DNA of 64,000 bases from Dendrolimus kikuchii (Eukaryota > Arthropoda > Insecta > Lepidoptera > Lasiocampidae). Shown here piece after piece: positions 24,501 to 34,200 of this stretch. Both the position numbers and the translations under genes were made by a program. Where the stretch lies: contig CM034394.1 in NCBI GenBank assembly GCA_019925095.2, forward strand, positions 26,896,272 to 26,960,271, written 5' to 3'. Each line of letters starts with the position of its first letter. Within the stretch, counting starts at the first letter, position 1. Below the pieces are notes generated by a model that worked only from the letters and a program-made list of their open reading frames with translations, did no database searches and had not been told where the DNA came from.

Positions 24501-24665
24501 ATTAAGCTGGGTAAATATTTTAATTAAAGGAGAATATAGGATGAAATGTAACTTACCATCTTTCATGAGTTGGCGCATTTCCTTCGTCCGCTGGAAGTTG
24601 ATCTCCTCCAGTAGCTGCTCCAACATAGTGGCACTTTTCAAAAATGTACAGCCTCCCAAAGCCAT
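12367..24665 (-). CDS. KIAA0930 homolog, 5' three coding exons (partial gene)
   Basis: Three minus-strand exons, 24665-24557, 14960-14800 and 12549-12367, join in phase (109+161+183 nt) into 151 residues. These align with the N-terminal third of the vertebrate KIAA0930 family, whose molecular function is not established. Shared features include TYWTDLFVRHFLFQEEQ, a CDDLLFFVRK segment, and FRKDSKKLPIGDPEIDW followed by a VYLNLI segment. Every junction has GT-AG sites. Translation could start at 24665 (M1) or at an internal ATG at 24626 (M14), which lines up better with the human start; an in-frame upstream ATG also exists at 24713. The gene continues past the donor at 12366-12365, but no later exon is visible to the left, so the next intron exceeds 12 kb or the contig is misjoined. 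The synthase gene lies inside that intron on the other strand. Confidence 0.92.
12550..14799 (-). other. KIAA0930 homolog, intron 2
   Basis: Mostly AT-rich. It contains the distal 3'UTR candidates of the synthase on + and a GC-rich palindrome pair at 13005-13043. From about 13150 to 14799 I recognise no repeat or gene. Confidence 0.7.
13005..13043. repeat. overlapping GC-rich palindromes
   Basis: CTCCGGG-T-CCCGGAG at 13005-13019 is followed by GCCCGGG-C-CCCGGGC at 13019-13033. GGAGCCCG at 13016-13023 also pairs with CGGGCTCC at 13036-13043. They are isolated in AT-rich sequence downstream of the synthase. Confidence 0.85.
14800..14960 (-). CDS. KIAA0930 homolog, exon 2
   Basis: 161 nt. The acceptor is GTGGTTACAG and the donor GAG|GTAAGC. 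It takes one base from exon 1 to complete a Glu codon, then encodes SGFVVLQGTTYWTDLFVRHF and a FVRKRHVKG stretch. Confidence 0.9.
15655..15712. repeat. near-perfect fold-back (MITE-like)
   Basis: The arms contain TTACAGTAAGTTTGTAGGC and its complement and continue into TCTTTAAGA/TCTTAAAGA, with one bulged A, one mismatch and a one-base turn. A related half-copy, including the TTATTCATATTGAGTTA lead, lies at 51752-51815, so this is a dispersed repeat. Confidence 0.8.
16925..17010. mobile_element. Penelope-like terminal sequences as a 37-bp palindrome
   Basis: The left arm 16925-16961 and right arm 16974-17010 are inverted copies of the family terminus, containing AAAACTACGTTTTAACGG, with a 12-base spacer. 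The internal element is gone. The lead TTTTCTTAAGTTTTCGCGG precedes it, as in other copies. Confidence 0.75.
18727..19794 (-). mobile_element. non-autonomous Helitron (Hel-A) with expanded minisatellite
   Basis: Read on minus it begins A|TCCCTATTAATATTATAAA and ends in a GC hairpin (CCCACGGCGCAGCCGCGGG), a short spacer and CTAG|T, the Helitron end structure. No Rep/helicase frame is present. Sister copies at 52874-53459 and 54468-55209 share both ends. It differs from them mainly in the length of the internal 9-bp array. Confidence 0.85.
18930..19425. repeat. 9-bp minisatellite GTGGACCCA, ~55 units
   Basis: Imperfect units GTGGACCCA, with CCAAGTGGA variants, fill nearly 500 bp inside the Helitron. 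The unit length is a multiple of three, so both strands stay open (VDP repeats on +, GPL repeats on -); these are not genes. Confidence 0.95.
20382..20507. repeat. 21-bp tandem repeat, six units
   Basis: Units begin ATGGAGTACGCTATCTCC at 20382, 20403, 20424, 20445, 20466 and 20487. On + they read as heptads MEYAISL within a 77-codon frame (20346-20579). No homolog is recognised and no splice context is evident; coding status is unknown. Confidence 0.9.
21267..21498 (+). mobile_element. R310 SINE-like retroposon, 5'-truncated
   Basis: Sense copy that starts in the middle near GTTTACCTGACTGGATGG and ends CACATGCAATAAAAG. It faces the antisense copy at 21570-21889. Confidence 0.8.
21570..21889 (-). 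mobile_element. R310 SINE-like retroposon, full length
   Basis: Antisense copy with a long poly-T at the left, then TTATTGCAGGAGATCAGCAG, through to TTCCTGCATGGAT. With 21267-21498 it forms an inverted repeat whose two tails are about 75 bp apart. Confidence 0.85.
22797..22990 (-). mobile_element. Helitron-like fragment, same family as 4640-4814
   Basis: Shares the TTCCTCGATAAATGGGCTAT block and the TTCAGCTTTATATATTAGT end. It is diverged, with an expanded (AT)n inside. Confidence 0.5.
23560..23692. mobile_element. small inverted-repeat element (MITE-like)
   Basis: The ends are ~55-bp imperfect inverted repeats: CTATATCTTACCGACCGTTC at the left, and a right arm whose complement contains CTATATTTTACTATTCATTC. 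The CATAAGCTCCATACA centre recurs. Related pieces are at 15035-15125, 22310-22400 and 41846-41966. Confidence 0.65.
24557..24665 (-). CDS. KIAA0930 homolog, exon 1 (coding part)
   Basis: It encodes MALGGCTFLKSATMLEQLLE and an EINFQRTKEMRQLMKD segment. The donor reads G|GTAAGT on minus. The ATG at 24665 sits in a good context (CGAAATGG). Promoter and 5'UTR must lie at higher coordinates. Confidence 0.85.
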
Positions 24666-26489
24666 TTCGAAGACGAAAACAAACACCCGCGAGTTTCTAC
24701 AAATTATAAACACAAACTATCGTCAACACATATCGTGTGGGACGACTTTTATGAAATAAAATGTTTTTATCACAGCCAAGGCACATATTACCCAGCGCGG
24801 GCCACTAATATTAACGATTTACAAATAATACTATTCCACCAATTTTAAAAGCCCACCATTTTAATCTTAAACATAAAAAAACAAGATTGAAAATTGTCCG
24901 CCAGTCCACCACCTTGAAATTCAAGAAGAGTGAATGGATTTGAAAGAAAATAATTCAGATTATATTTTAGATCTATTATTTCAAATAGATAAACGAAAAA
25001 TAAATTATAATTTGACGTGGCTTCGCTAGTATAATTTTCGGTTCTGTATTTCCAAAAATTATCCTATTCTGGACGAGAAATGCGCTATTCTTGTACCGTT
25101 ACTGGTTAAATTCATAAATTTCATGACTTTAGCTTAGTAGTCACTAAATTTTAAGTAAGGGGGAAGAGGGCAAACAGGGAAGGAGTGCTTTTCCCTTCTC
25201 CAAGCCCTATATCTGTGAAACATGAAGTTTTGAGAAAATATTTTTTTATAAATAGACATGTCCTTATTTAATTTTTTTACTAATATTGTCTTTATATCAT
25301 ACGTCTAAAGATGAGAAATTCAGAAGAAAGCTAGTAGTCAATGTAAAAAATATTCAAAACAATCTAAAAACAGACTCAAGCTCATAAGTCAAGCGAACAA
25401 ACCGAGGTGCCACAACAGCAGTCAGCGAATGTCATAACCGATTTGTAACCATTATTTAAATAGTTGTTGAGGAATAAATGGTGACAAACTGTTTTGCCAC
25501 TCGCTAATCGCTGCCGAGGCACGCTCGCTTCGTTCATTCGGCATGTGGGCTTTGGCCGCAAGTCTATCCTAAATCCACCTAACTAACCGTTCTAGTCACT
25601 GGTCGCGACTTTTAACCACCCCTCACTTCCTTAGTGGCTATAAATAATCGCATAACTATATGAGAAATGAAATATAAATATATCGTAATGGTGGCCAATA
25701 GAGATGAAAACTATTTCCATTTTTTCTAAGAGCCTGGGTACATCACAAAACATATATTATTAGGCTAACTATAACACTATAAATCAATTTTTAAACATTT
25801 ACATCTCCCCAGTGGTTCTACGGTCTTTAAAAAGTACTTCAATGAAATTGTAAATGAAGCCCAGCAACAAGTCCAATTTCATCAGATAAACGCCCAGAGG
25901 ACTATTTTAAGTAAGCCAACTCTAAATATTGCTGCTAGTTTCAATTTATTGCCTTTTTTAAACATTTAATAATAATATAAGTTTTTATTAATTTTAAAGG
26001 ATTTTTTGGTTTATTCAATTTGGTTACGTTTAATTTCATTTTGAATATTTTTGAAGGTAGTAAAAAAAATTGATGTTGTACGAAGTTTGTTGTTTTGGGT
26101 ATAGTACTTTTGACCTAAAAGCATACTAAAAGGTAATTTAGTTTTGTCCTTTTCTCCTCGTTCACTTGATACAAGAAAAAAAATTCATATTTGTGAGATT
26201 ACTGTAAGGTACAATTTTTAAAGTTCAAAGTTTTGGGTCTTCGTCAAGGAAATCTCTTTAAGGACTTTGGGAATTTAGTTGAAGAAAGCGTCGCAAAACC
26301 TGGGAGTTAAGAGGAGTACCTATTAAATATACAAAGTTATCTACTAGCGTGAGGAAAGTTCACATTGAAGTGGAGAATACAAGTTCACATTGATAAGATG
26401 ATAGTTGGTGTCCTTCATTTATATTTGATAGTGACACGTAAAGTCAGAGTATACAACTGAAAGAATGACCTCATATGTAATACATATAT
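24666..26489. promoter_or_regulatory. divergent intergenic region, KIAA0930 side
   Basis: The region should contain the KIAA0930 5'UTR and promoter just above 24665, but no distinctive element is visible. At 25420-25625 lies a repeat shared with 28270-28440 and 56670-56830. It has CACTCG-C-CGCTGC and TTCTAGTCA-TGGTCGCGA segments. The rest is AT-rich. Confidence 0.4.
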
Positions 26490-26860
26490 AGACTACGTTG
26501 CACAAGAGACTCACTACGACTATGTTCACGACTTTCGGGCGTTACAATTATAAACTCTAGTGGAACGGATTATGAAGCGTTACTGTCATTAACTACGAAA
26601 TACGTAAATGTCATTAGTTGATTTGTAAATCACACCTTTTTCAATGTCAATAGATACAAAGAATTAATGATCTGTGGTCAACGCCTACTTCAATCCGGTT
26701 CTTGATTTTGGTCGTTGTAAGCGCTGTGTGATCGAAAATAATGACGTCATTTGTGACGTTTTCGTCAGACCATAACGACCGTGGTCGCCATGTGGAACGG
26801 CAGACGGAGCATTTTGGACCTAGTGAAATTTGGGAGGAACGCGCCCATAGTAATCTGTGA
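26490..26860. mobile_element. MITE-like repeat (family E), diverged
   Basis: Shares GTGGAACGG, AATGACGTCAT and CGACCGTGGTCGCC blocks with 29745-30010, 41066-41335, 51246-51430 and 55786-56038. The latter copies show terminal inverted repeats around CGTTCCATTAG. Confidence 0.6.
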
Positions 26861-26879
26861 ATCAATTGATCTGGCTTAA

Positions 26880-27170
26880 AGTGGAGTTTTGGCGGGAACT
26901 GAAAGGGGACGTTGTCCTGTGCAGTTTTATTTTCTAAAAATGTGTAAAATTACTCTAAAATGAACAATAGTTGTAGGATATTGATAGATTTTGAGTAGTA
27001 ATTATGTGTTTTTGTGAGAAATGTGAACTGTATAGTCAAATGTGGCCTTTTGAGTACTCACGAGAACTCCGTTGAATGGTGTGGATTGTATCCTACAATA
27101 CAACTGCCCTGGCTTAAAGGCCTAGTTGCCAAGCCTTAAACATGAAAAAAAAATCTGGCTCAAAGTCCTA
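26880..27170 (+). repeat. dispersed repeat (family O) upstream of CLPB
   Basis: About 280 bp containing GTTTTGGCGGGAACTGAAAG and GGCCTAGTTGCCAAGCC. It is repeated in inverted orientation at 40782-41050 and 41375-41640. This copy ends ~245 bp before the CLPB start codon, so CLPB's proximal upstream region is largely repeat-derived. Confidence 0.7.
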
Positions 27171-27414
27171 GTTGCCAAGCAATAACAAAAAATGGATCAC
27201 AGTTCACACGATCAATAAACAAATTTTAACAAATTCGGCAAACAAAAAATTTCTTTAGAAAATTGTCAATTGAATTGGAAATCGAAAAATCCTCATAATA
27301 GAAAAATGAAGATTGAAATAGATTAAATTTTCAAATAATCAAATGGGCGTCACAATTACAAATTAGTTAAAAAAACAATATATAATTTGAAAATAAACTG
27401 CATATACAAATACA

Positions 27415-27613
27415 ATGTCTGGAATACGGCCAACAGTTTGTTGTATGAGAGCTTTGAGGCGAGCAACACGTCTTGCTGCAGTGACTGCAGGACGTCTGCC
27501 AAAGCTGGGCGAAGGGGGCCACAATGGAGACCATAAACGGAATTCAAGTTGTGTTTCCGTCGCCGTAGGGTCGCTTGGCCTTGCCCTACTTGCTGCTGAT
27601 CATATTTTTAACG
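27415..27613 (+). CDS. CLPB: CLPB exon 1
   Basis: 66 codons plus one base; donor ACG|GTAACC. It encodes an Arg-rich, acid-poor N-terminus ([20 protein letters not shown]) typical of a mitochondrial presequence, then the hydrophobic [13 protein letters not shown]. Confidence 0.9.
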
Positions 27614-28167
27614 GTAACCATTAATATTTATTATAACAGTAATATTTTTAACGAGTCTTGATAGCTAAGTTGAATTGTATCCTAATTTCATTCTAAGAGA
27701 ACCTGTATTCAGATAGCATGCAACACTTAGTTCAAATGATTATAGTTATGAGTGTAAAAGACCCAAGAAATGCTGGCTTGACATCATGAGGGGTGTGGTA
27801 TAGATTAGATAGATATAAGCCCGCATTATTATAAGTAATGAAGGGTGGGAGGGAGGAAAATGTACCCCTTCTGCGATGTGAATATGTATAGTTCCTGAGA
27901 TATTAATGTTTTTGTAATTGTCTCAGGTCCAAAGTTGAAAAATCTAACATGAACCCCGTAATCAACATAAAAAGATTCAAAATAGTCGAAAGACACAACA
28001 TAAAGTTAAAAATGAAATAAAACACAACAGAACCAGTCACATAATTTTAAAGACAAGAAAAATACTTGTTTTTAAAATTACATGACTTACTTACTTAGAT
28101 AATATTTGTTTTTTTCTTAATTTTATGGTTAGTAACTAGGCCTTTAAGCTACGAAAATATTTTTTTT

Positions 28168-28210
<43 letters not shown>

Positions 28211-31200
28211 ACTATATTGACTGTTGGCAAGCATGCGATTATATGCCTAGTTACGGATATACCTAACCAACTGTTCATGTGTATAAAATAAATGGTTACC
28301 AGTCGGTTCTGGCACTCGTCGGCCGCTACTGCGGCACGCTCAGCTCGTGCGCTTTGGTCGCCACATAACCTAACCTAACCGACTGTTCGTGTGTATAAAA
28401 TAAATAGTAAATGGTTACCAGTCGGTTCTGGCCTAAAGCTAACCTAGTGACATCTCCATATAGAGTTATCGAACTACAAAGAAAAAAAAAACCAACTGTA
28501 TTTCATTATCATATTTTTATTTATTTTTTAGTTATCCGTGCAGGAACGGATAAAGAATACAATTTCCTGCGGCCGGGCGGCCTGTCGTAAGAGGCGACAA
28601 AACCACCCACAGCCAGGTGGTAGGGCATTTGCCCGACTGGATGGCTACCACCCCTGGTCTAAAGTATGTCGCCATAACAACCTTGAGTTGTGTTCCGGCA
28701 TTAGTGACCAGGTTCCAGTTTCCCTTAAGAGAGCAGCAGCGTATTTGTAGCAACTTTGGTGTTGCAAATGTCCATAGGCGATGGTAACCGCTTCCAATCA
28801 AGTGGGCCATCTGCCTGTCTGCTGATCTCATGCAATAAAAAAAAAAAAAAAAATTGTGGCTTCATTATTTAAAGTTAAACTTTATTTTTAGACTTGAAAT
28901 CAGTGTTAGTGATTATTTAGTGGTTTAAAACAGTTTTAGTAGTGTTATACAATACGTGAGTATATTTATAAAGTTAAATCACACTTTATTATTGTCAAAA
29001 TTACCAGATCATTGTCCTGAATTTTAAATTTCCGTAATTAATTGAAAACTTTGTTTCTCCACTCAAAACCAGTTTTAGTTGTTATAAATAAGTCTTAAAT
29101 ATATTCCTAAACACATACATACATACATAACTTCACGCCAGTTCCTTTGCGGGGTAGGCACGAACAACAGAGTGCCATTTAGGCTTATTCTTACACACCT
29201 CACTTGCCTCTTTGACATTCATAACTCTTGTCATGCACACTCGTCTGTTCTTAAGGCTCCTGACATCACCTTCTGCTAGTACACGATCAATTTGATCATG
29301 GAAGGTGTGTTGTGGCCTTCCACGACTTCTGCATCCATCCACTTTTGCATTGTATATCTGTTTAGTCATTCTTTCATCATGCATTCTTTCCACATACCCG
29401 AACCACCAGAGCATTCCATTCACCATTAAAGTCATCCGGGCTTATATCTATACCCAACCCAATTCTTTTTTTACAATACCAGTCTTTATTTTTCGTTCAA
29501 ATAAACTGAAATGTTTTTATATTCAGTAGTTAGGTTTTGTTTGTAGGTTATCTTCCACTTTAATGCAGCTTATGAGTCTGTGACAACATGTAGTTTACAC
29601 AAATGTGGGTTTGTTATTATCTTATACATTTAAATAAGCCATCCTTGTATATATACTAATTGTTAGAGTCTCCTATCTGCTAGTGATATCTCATAACTTT
29701 TAGTGGTACTTGTATTATTGCTAATGGATGGCATCCTGCTCTCCTCTGCTATGTTCCATTAGAGACTCACAGCAAACATACTCATAATTGCAATTTTTCC
29801 TGTTCCACTTGTTCTCTGGATTTACAATCGTAAACCTAAGTGGAATGGTTATTAGACCTACCTCTTGACATGGGTTGTTGTGTGATAGAAAATGATGACC
29901 TCATTAGTGACGTTTTGACTATGACCACAATGACCGCGGTCGCTATGTGGAACAGCTAACACAGCATTTTGGGCGTTGTAAGCTAATAATGGAACGCGCT
30001 GCTAGTGGCGTTTCAGTATTTTATGAAATGCTCTATATGACATTACCTGAAAATCCTCAAGCTTTTCATTGTGCCCAGGTACTACTTTTAAAGTACCTAC
30101 TACATACATAAGATCAATATAGTGTAATAATTGTAATTCCAATTATGGCACATAATTCACTATATATCCTTTATGATATGTCTGTTTTAAAATGAATTAC
30201 AACATGGATTTTGTTATGTATGGTTCAACATACAGCGTTTTGCTGACACTGCAGCCCACTTTTCAGCTACTTTCATATTATGATATTACTGTAAATAATG
30301 CTCACAGATATATTGTGATTGAGTCACTACTAAGTTGTTATTCGTTGTAACATACAACTTTAACTATCACTAAGTTGAACCCAGGGCTCAGGATCCAAGA
30401 TCTAATAGTATGAGAATAAGTCCCTGAAAGCAACAAGGTGTATTTTCTTCACTGTACTATAAGAAAGCACCAGCACTGGCAGTCGTTGGTGGAGCCCAAC
30501 TACTGCCAGCATCCACCACTACAAGTAAGAGCAAGTGTACAAACTGTACATGTTATGAAATTGATGTCTATATTTTTTAGAAAAGAAATTCTTCAAAGCT
30601 GCACAAACTGGCAACATACAGGAACTTCACAAGTAAGTTAATCCATCATGATAAATCATTGATCAACTTTATTTTTTTTTATTAGACTATATATGTAAAT
30701 TATAATTTTAATTTTTAATTCATTTTGTACACCACTATGTGGTAGTATGTACTGTGCATCTATATTTTTATTACACCTGTATAAACTACATTCTTGCAAA
30801 TAAAGATATTGATTGAATATAAAAAAAATCAATAAGACAGATGCAAAAAAAATTACACAGAAATAGAAAAAGAAAACATTATACAAGTTCACAATATATA
30901 AAAAAAGAACTTAACGTCCAGATAATATTAATGTTAATTATAGAAAGGTTATAGAATAACTAACATTTATAAAAATATATCACTAGTTGTTAGTAGTTGA
31001 AGACGTATAACGATCTCAACAATGTTTGCACTTTAATGTTAATCATAATTTAGGAGTATAGATCAATGACATTCCTAGATGGAAAGTATGGATAAAATGA
31101 TCATTATTATTTAATTAATTATTTGTGTTTTATAAAGGATTAATGCTAAAGTAAGTGTATGGAAGGGAACCATTTTTTTCCAACCCCAAATACTGACAGG

Positions 31201-34200
31201 GACATAGAATAGGGAAATAGATATATGACATTTAGGCTATGTGCACATAGGTCAACAAACACTGTCACTGATGGCCACCATGCGCCACCACTCAAACAAG
31301 AGTGACAGTCTGGCTACATGTGTAGGGCAAGTCCCTATAAAAGTCTGAAAAAGCATGTAAACAGCTTGTCTCTGGCTGGCAGTGACTGCGGTCAGTGGCC
31401 CATTTGCGCCAAACCTACTTATTATAGGTACTAACGTTTTCTTTGGGCCTATGCTATGTGAAAAACTAGGTATTAGCTCTATGTTACTTACATAAAAACT
31501 AAATTAGATTTCTTATATATAAACCTTTTTATATATATTACACCTAAAACTTTACTATTTCTTTTTCAATCCATTGCAATAACAAAGAAACTAAGTCCAT
31601 ATAGTCTAAACAGCTGCCCAGCAAAATGTAGACATGAGTCGAAGCCACCTGATTTTAAGTAATAAAATGAATAACTTGTTTCCTATGACAAAGTATTTGT
31701 TATTGAATTGAAAAACGCGATCGCAGCGCCATCTGTTTAGCTAATCTGTCTATTTTATGGAAACAATGTCATTTATAGGTGTAGTTTCCATAAAAGATGT
31801 GATTGCAGCACCATCTTTTTCACTATTTTTGTCTATCTCAAGGAAACCACATCGTTTATAGGGATAAAAAGTATCCTAAGTTATGCCCCGGGATATAAGC
31901 TCGCTTTGGGGTGGGGTATAGTTATACGGCACATTTACATATTATGAACAGATCCGAACTTTTTTAATATAAAGTAGAAGGCTAAGGCGGGTGCTCCGCT
32001 TCGCTTCGCACCTGCCTTAGCCTTCGTGGATATTTTTTTTATAACCACCCAAAGTTAATTTTATATCTCAAATAATAAATAAATGTGTCATATATCTATA
32101 CCGCACCCTAGCTTTGTGTTGAGTTTCATTTAAATCCATTCAGTAGTTTTCGCGTGATGCTCTAACAGACGGACAATAATTCTAAAAATTGTATTTTTAA
32201 ATCTACATGCATACATACATACATAACTTCACGCCAGTTCCCTTGCAGGGTAGGCACGAACAACAGAGTGCCATTTAGGCTTATTCTTACACACCTCACT
32301 TGCCTCTTTGACATCTTTGGCATTTTCAAATCTGCTGGTCCGAATTAGTCTCCCTGATTTTTTTTTCTTTTTTTAAACATTGTACAAATTCGAACCATTT
32401 ACAGATTTATTATAGTATAGATTACTGTGAATTAAGTCATTTGATTAGGCAAGTGGAAGCAGCTGCAACAACTAACAACCGCAGAGTCCGTGATGGCGAA
32501 GGAGCTGCGGACCATCGTCATCCACTTGGATGGACGGCTCTCATGGTCGCAGCTGCCAATGACCAACCGGCTGCTGTTAGAGAGCTGCTTAAATTGGGAG
32601 CTAAGCCAGATCTACAGGTAATGCAATTTTTTAATATTGCATAGTGTCCTCCATTCATCCGTGCAGGAACGGAGAAAGAATACAATTTCCTGCGTTGGGG
32701 CGGGCTGTCGTAAGAGGCGACTTAACAACCCACAGCCAGGTGGTAGGATATTTGCTCGACTGGATGGCAACCACTCCTGATCTAGAGTATGCCGCCATAA
32801 CAATCTTATGTTGTGTTCCGGCATTAGTGACCAGGTTCCAGTCTTCCTTAAGAGAGCAGCAGCGCATTAGTAGCAACTTCGGTGTTGCAAATGTCCATAG
32901 GCGATCGTAAACGCTTTCCATCAAGAGGGCCGTCTGCCTGTCTGCTGATCTCCTGCAATAAAAAAAAAAACAATTCTTTCGCTCAATTTTCATTTTATTT
33001 TTTCAGGAAAAATATGCTGGAGCGAATATAACGGCATCTACTGCAGGCTTGCACCCACTCGAAGCCCTGCAACGACGCGAGGAAGAATTCTGCAGCACCA
33101 TGAATGCCAGAGCATCATTCCTTGGTTGGACGGCCTTGCACTATGCAGCGTTGGCTGATTCGGCCGGAGCTGCCAGAGCTTTACTTGAGTGTAAGTAACA
33201 TGTCGCCAGATAATATATCAAATACTTGGTCTGTTGTAACTCCATGGTATTAAGATTTTAGTATAAATTATGCATAATTTTTGTCTCTTAACTGAGGTAA
33301 TATTTGAAGACTTCACTTCATTATACATGTCCGTTCATGGAAATCTTATCTTATCTTTATCCGTGCAGGAACGGAGAAAGAATACAATCTCCCGCGTTGG
33401 GGCGGCCTGTCGTAAGAGGCGACCAAACAACCCACAGCCAGGTGGTAGGGCATTTGCCCGACTGGATGGCTACCACCCCTGGTCTAAAGTATGTCGCCAT
33501 AATAACCTTGAGTTGTGTTCCGGCATTAGTGACCAGGATCCAGTCTCCTTTAAGAGAGCAGCAGCACATTTGTAACATCTTGGGTGTTGCAAATGTCCAT
33601 AGGCGATGGTAACCGCTTTCCATCAAGTGGGCCTTCTGCCAGTCTGCTGAACTCCTGCAATAAAATAAAAATTAAAAGACAAATTGGATTTAGCTTGTCT
33701 GATGTGGAGTGACAGTGCTTTTTTTATTTTTTATTGCAGGAGTTCAGCAGACTGGCAGACGGCCCACTTGATGGAGAGCGGTTACCATCACCTATGGACA
33801 TTTGCAACACCAAAGTCGCTACAAATGCGCTGTTGCTCTCTTAAGGGAGACTGGAACATGGTCACTAATGCCAGAACACAACTCAAGGTTGTTATGGCGA
33901 CATACTTTAGACCAGGGGTGGTAGCCATCCAGTCGGGCAAATGCCCTACCACCTGGCTGTGGGTTGTTTTGTCCCCTCATACGACAGGCCGCCCCAACGC
34001 AGGAAATTGTATTCTTTCTCCGTTCCTGCACGGATAATTAAAATGATGGTTACTAAATTATTTTTGGTCCTCGCAAGTCTAAAAGATGCTGCTGACTCTG
34101 TATATAGTAAGATATATCTTATTTTTGTATAATATATAAAGTATATTATTATTAATTTACTAGCGGCCCCGGCAGACGTTGTTCTGCCTTTAAAAAATAA

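Larger units (their letters stand above)
14961..24556 (-). other. KIAA0930 homolog, intron 1 (9.6 kb)
   Basis: A long AT-rich intron without other exons that I can recognise. It holds a fold-back at 15655-15712, a Penelope-like terminal palindrome, a 1.07-kb Helitron, a 21-bp tandem repeat, two facing R310 copies, a Helitron-like fragment and a small inverted-repeat element; these are listed separately. The stretches 15713-16924, 17011-18726 and 19795-20381 show nothing else. Confidence 0.7.
27614..30580 (+). other. CLPB intron 1
   Basis: AT-rich with an (AT)n run, one R310 copy, an RTE-a fragment, a family E relative and, next to exon 2, a repeat copied in intron 6; each is listed separately. 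27614-28170 and 28860-29110 show nothing recognisable. Confidence 0.7.
30633..32448 (+). other. CLPB intron 2
   Basis: 30633-31569 is AT-rich without recognised elements. The 3' half contains repeat L (31570-32205), a hairpin at 31979-32024 and an RTE-a fragment. Confidence 0.65.

Noticed and set aside
28369..28384. Interstitial telomere from CCTAA units
   Set aside because: Only about three units occur, inside a dispersed repeat that elsewhere has a similar AACCTAACCTAA segment.
33684..34037. Long open frames in R310 copies (for example 117 codons here, 125 at 35350-35727) as a protein family
   Set aside because: Both strands are open in the same copies, copies carry frameshifts and truncations at random, and no start codon context is conserved. 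They fit a consensus that happens to lack stops.
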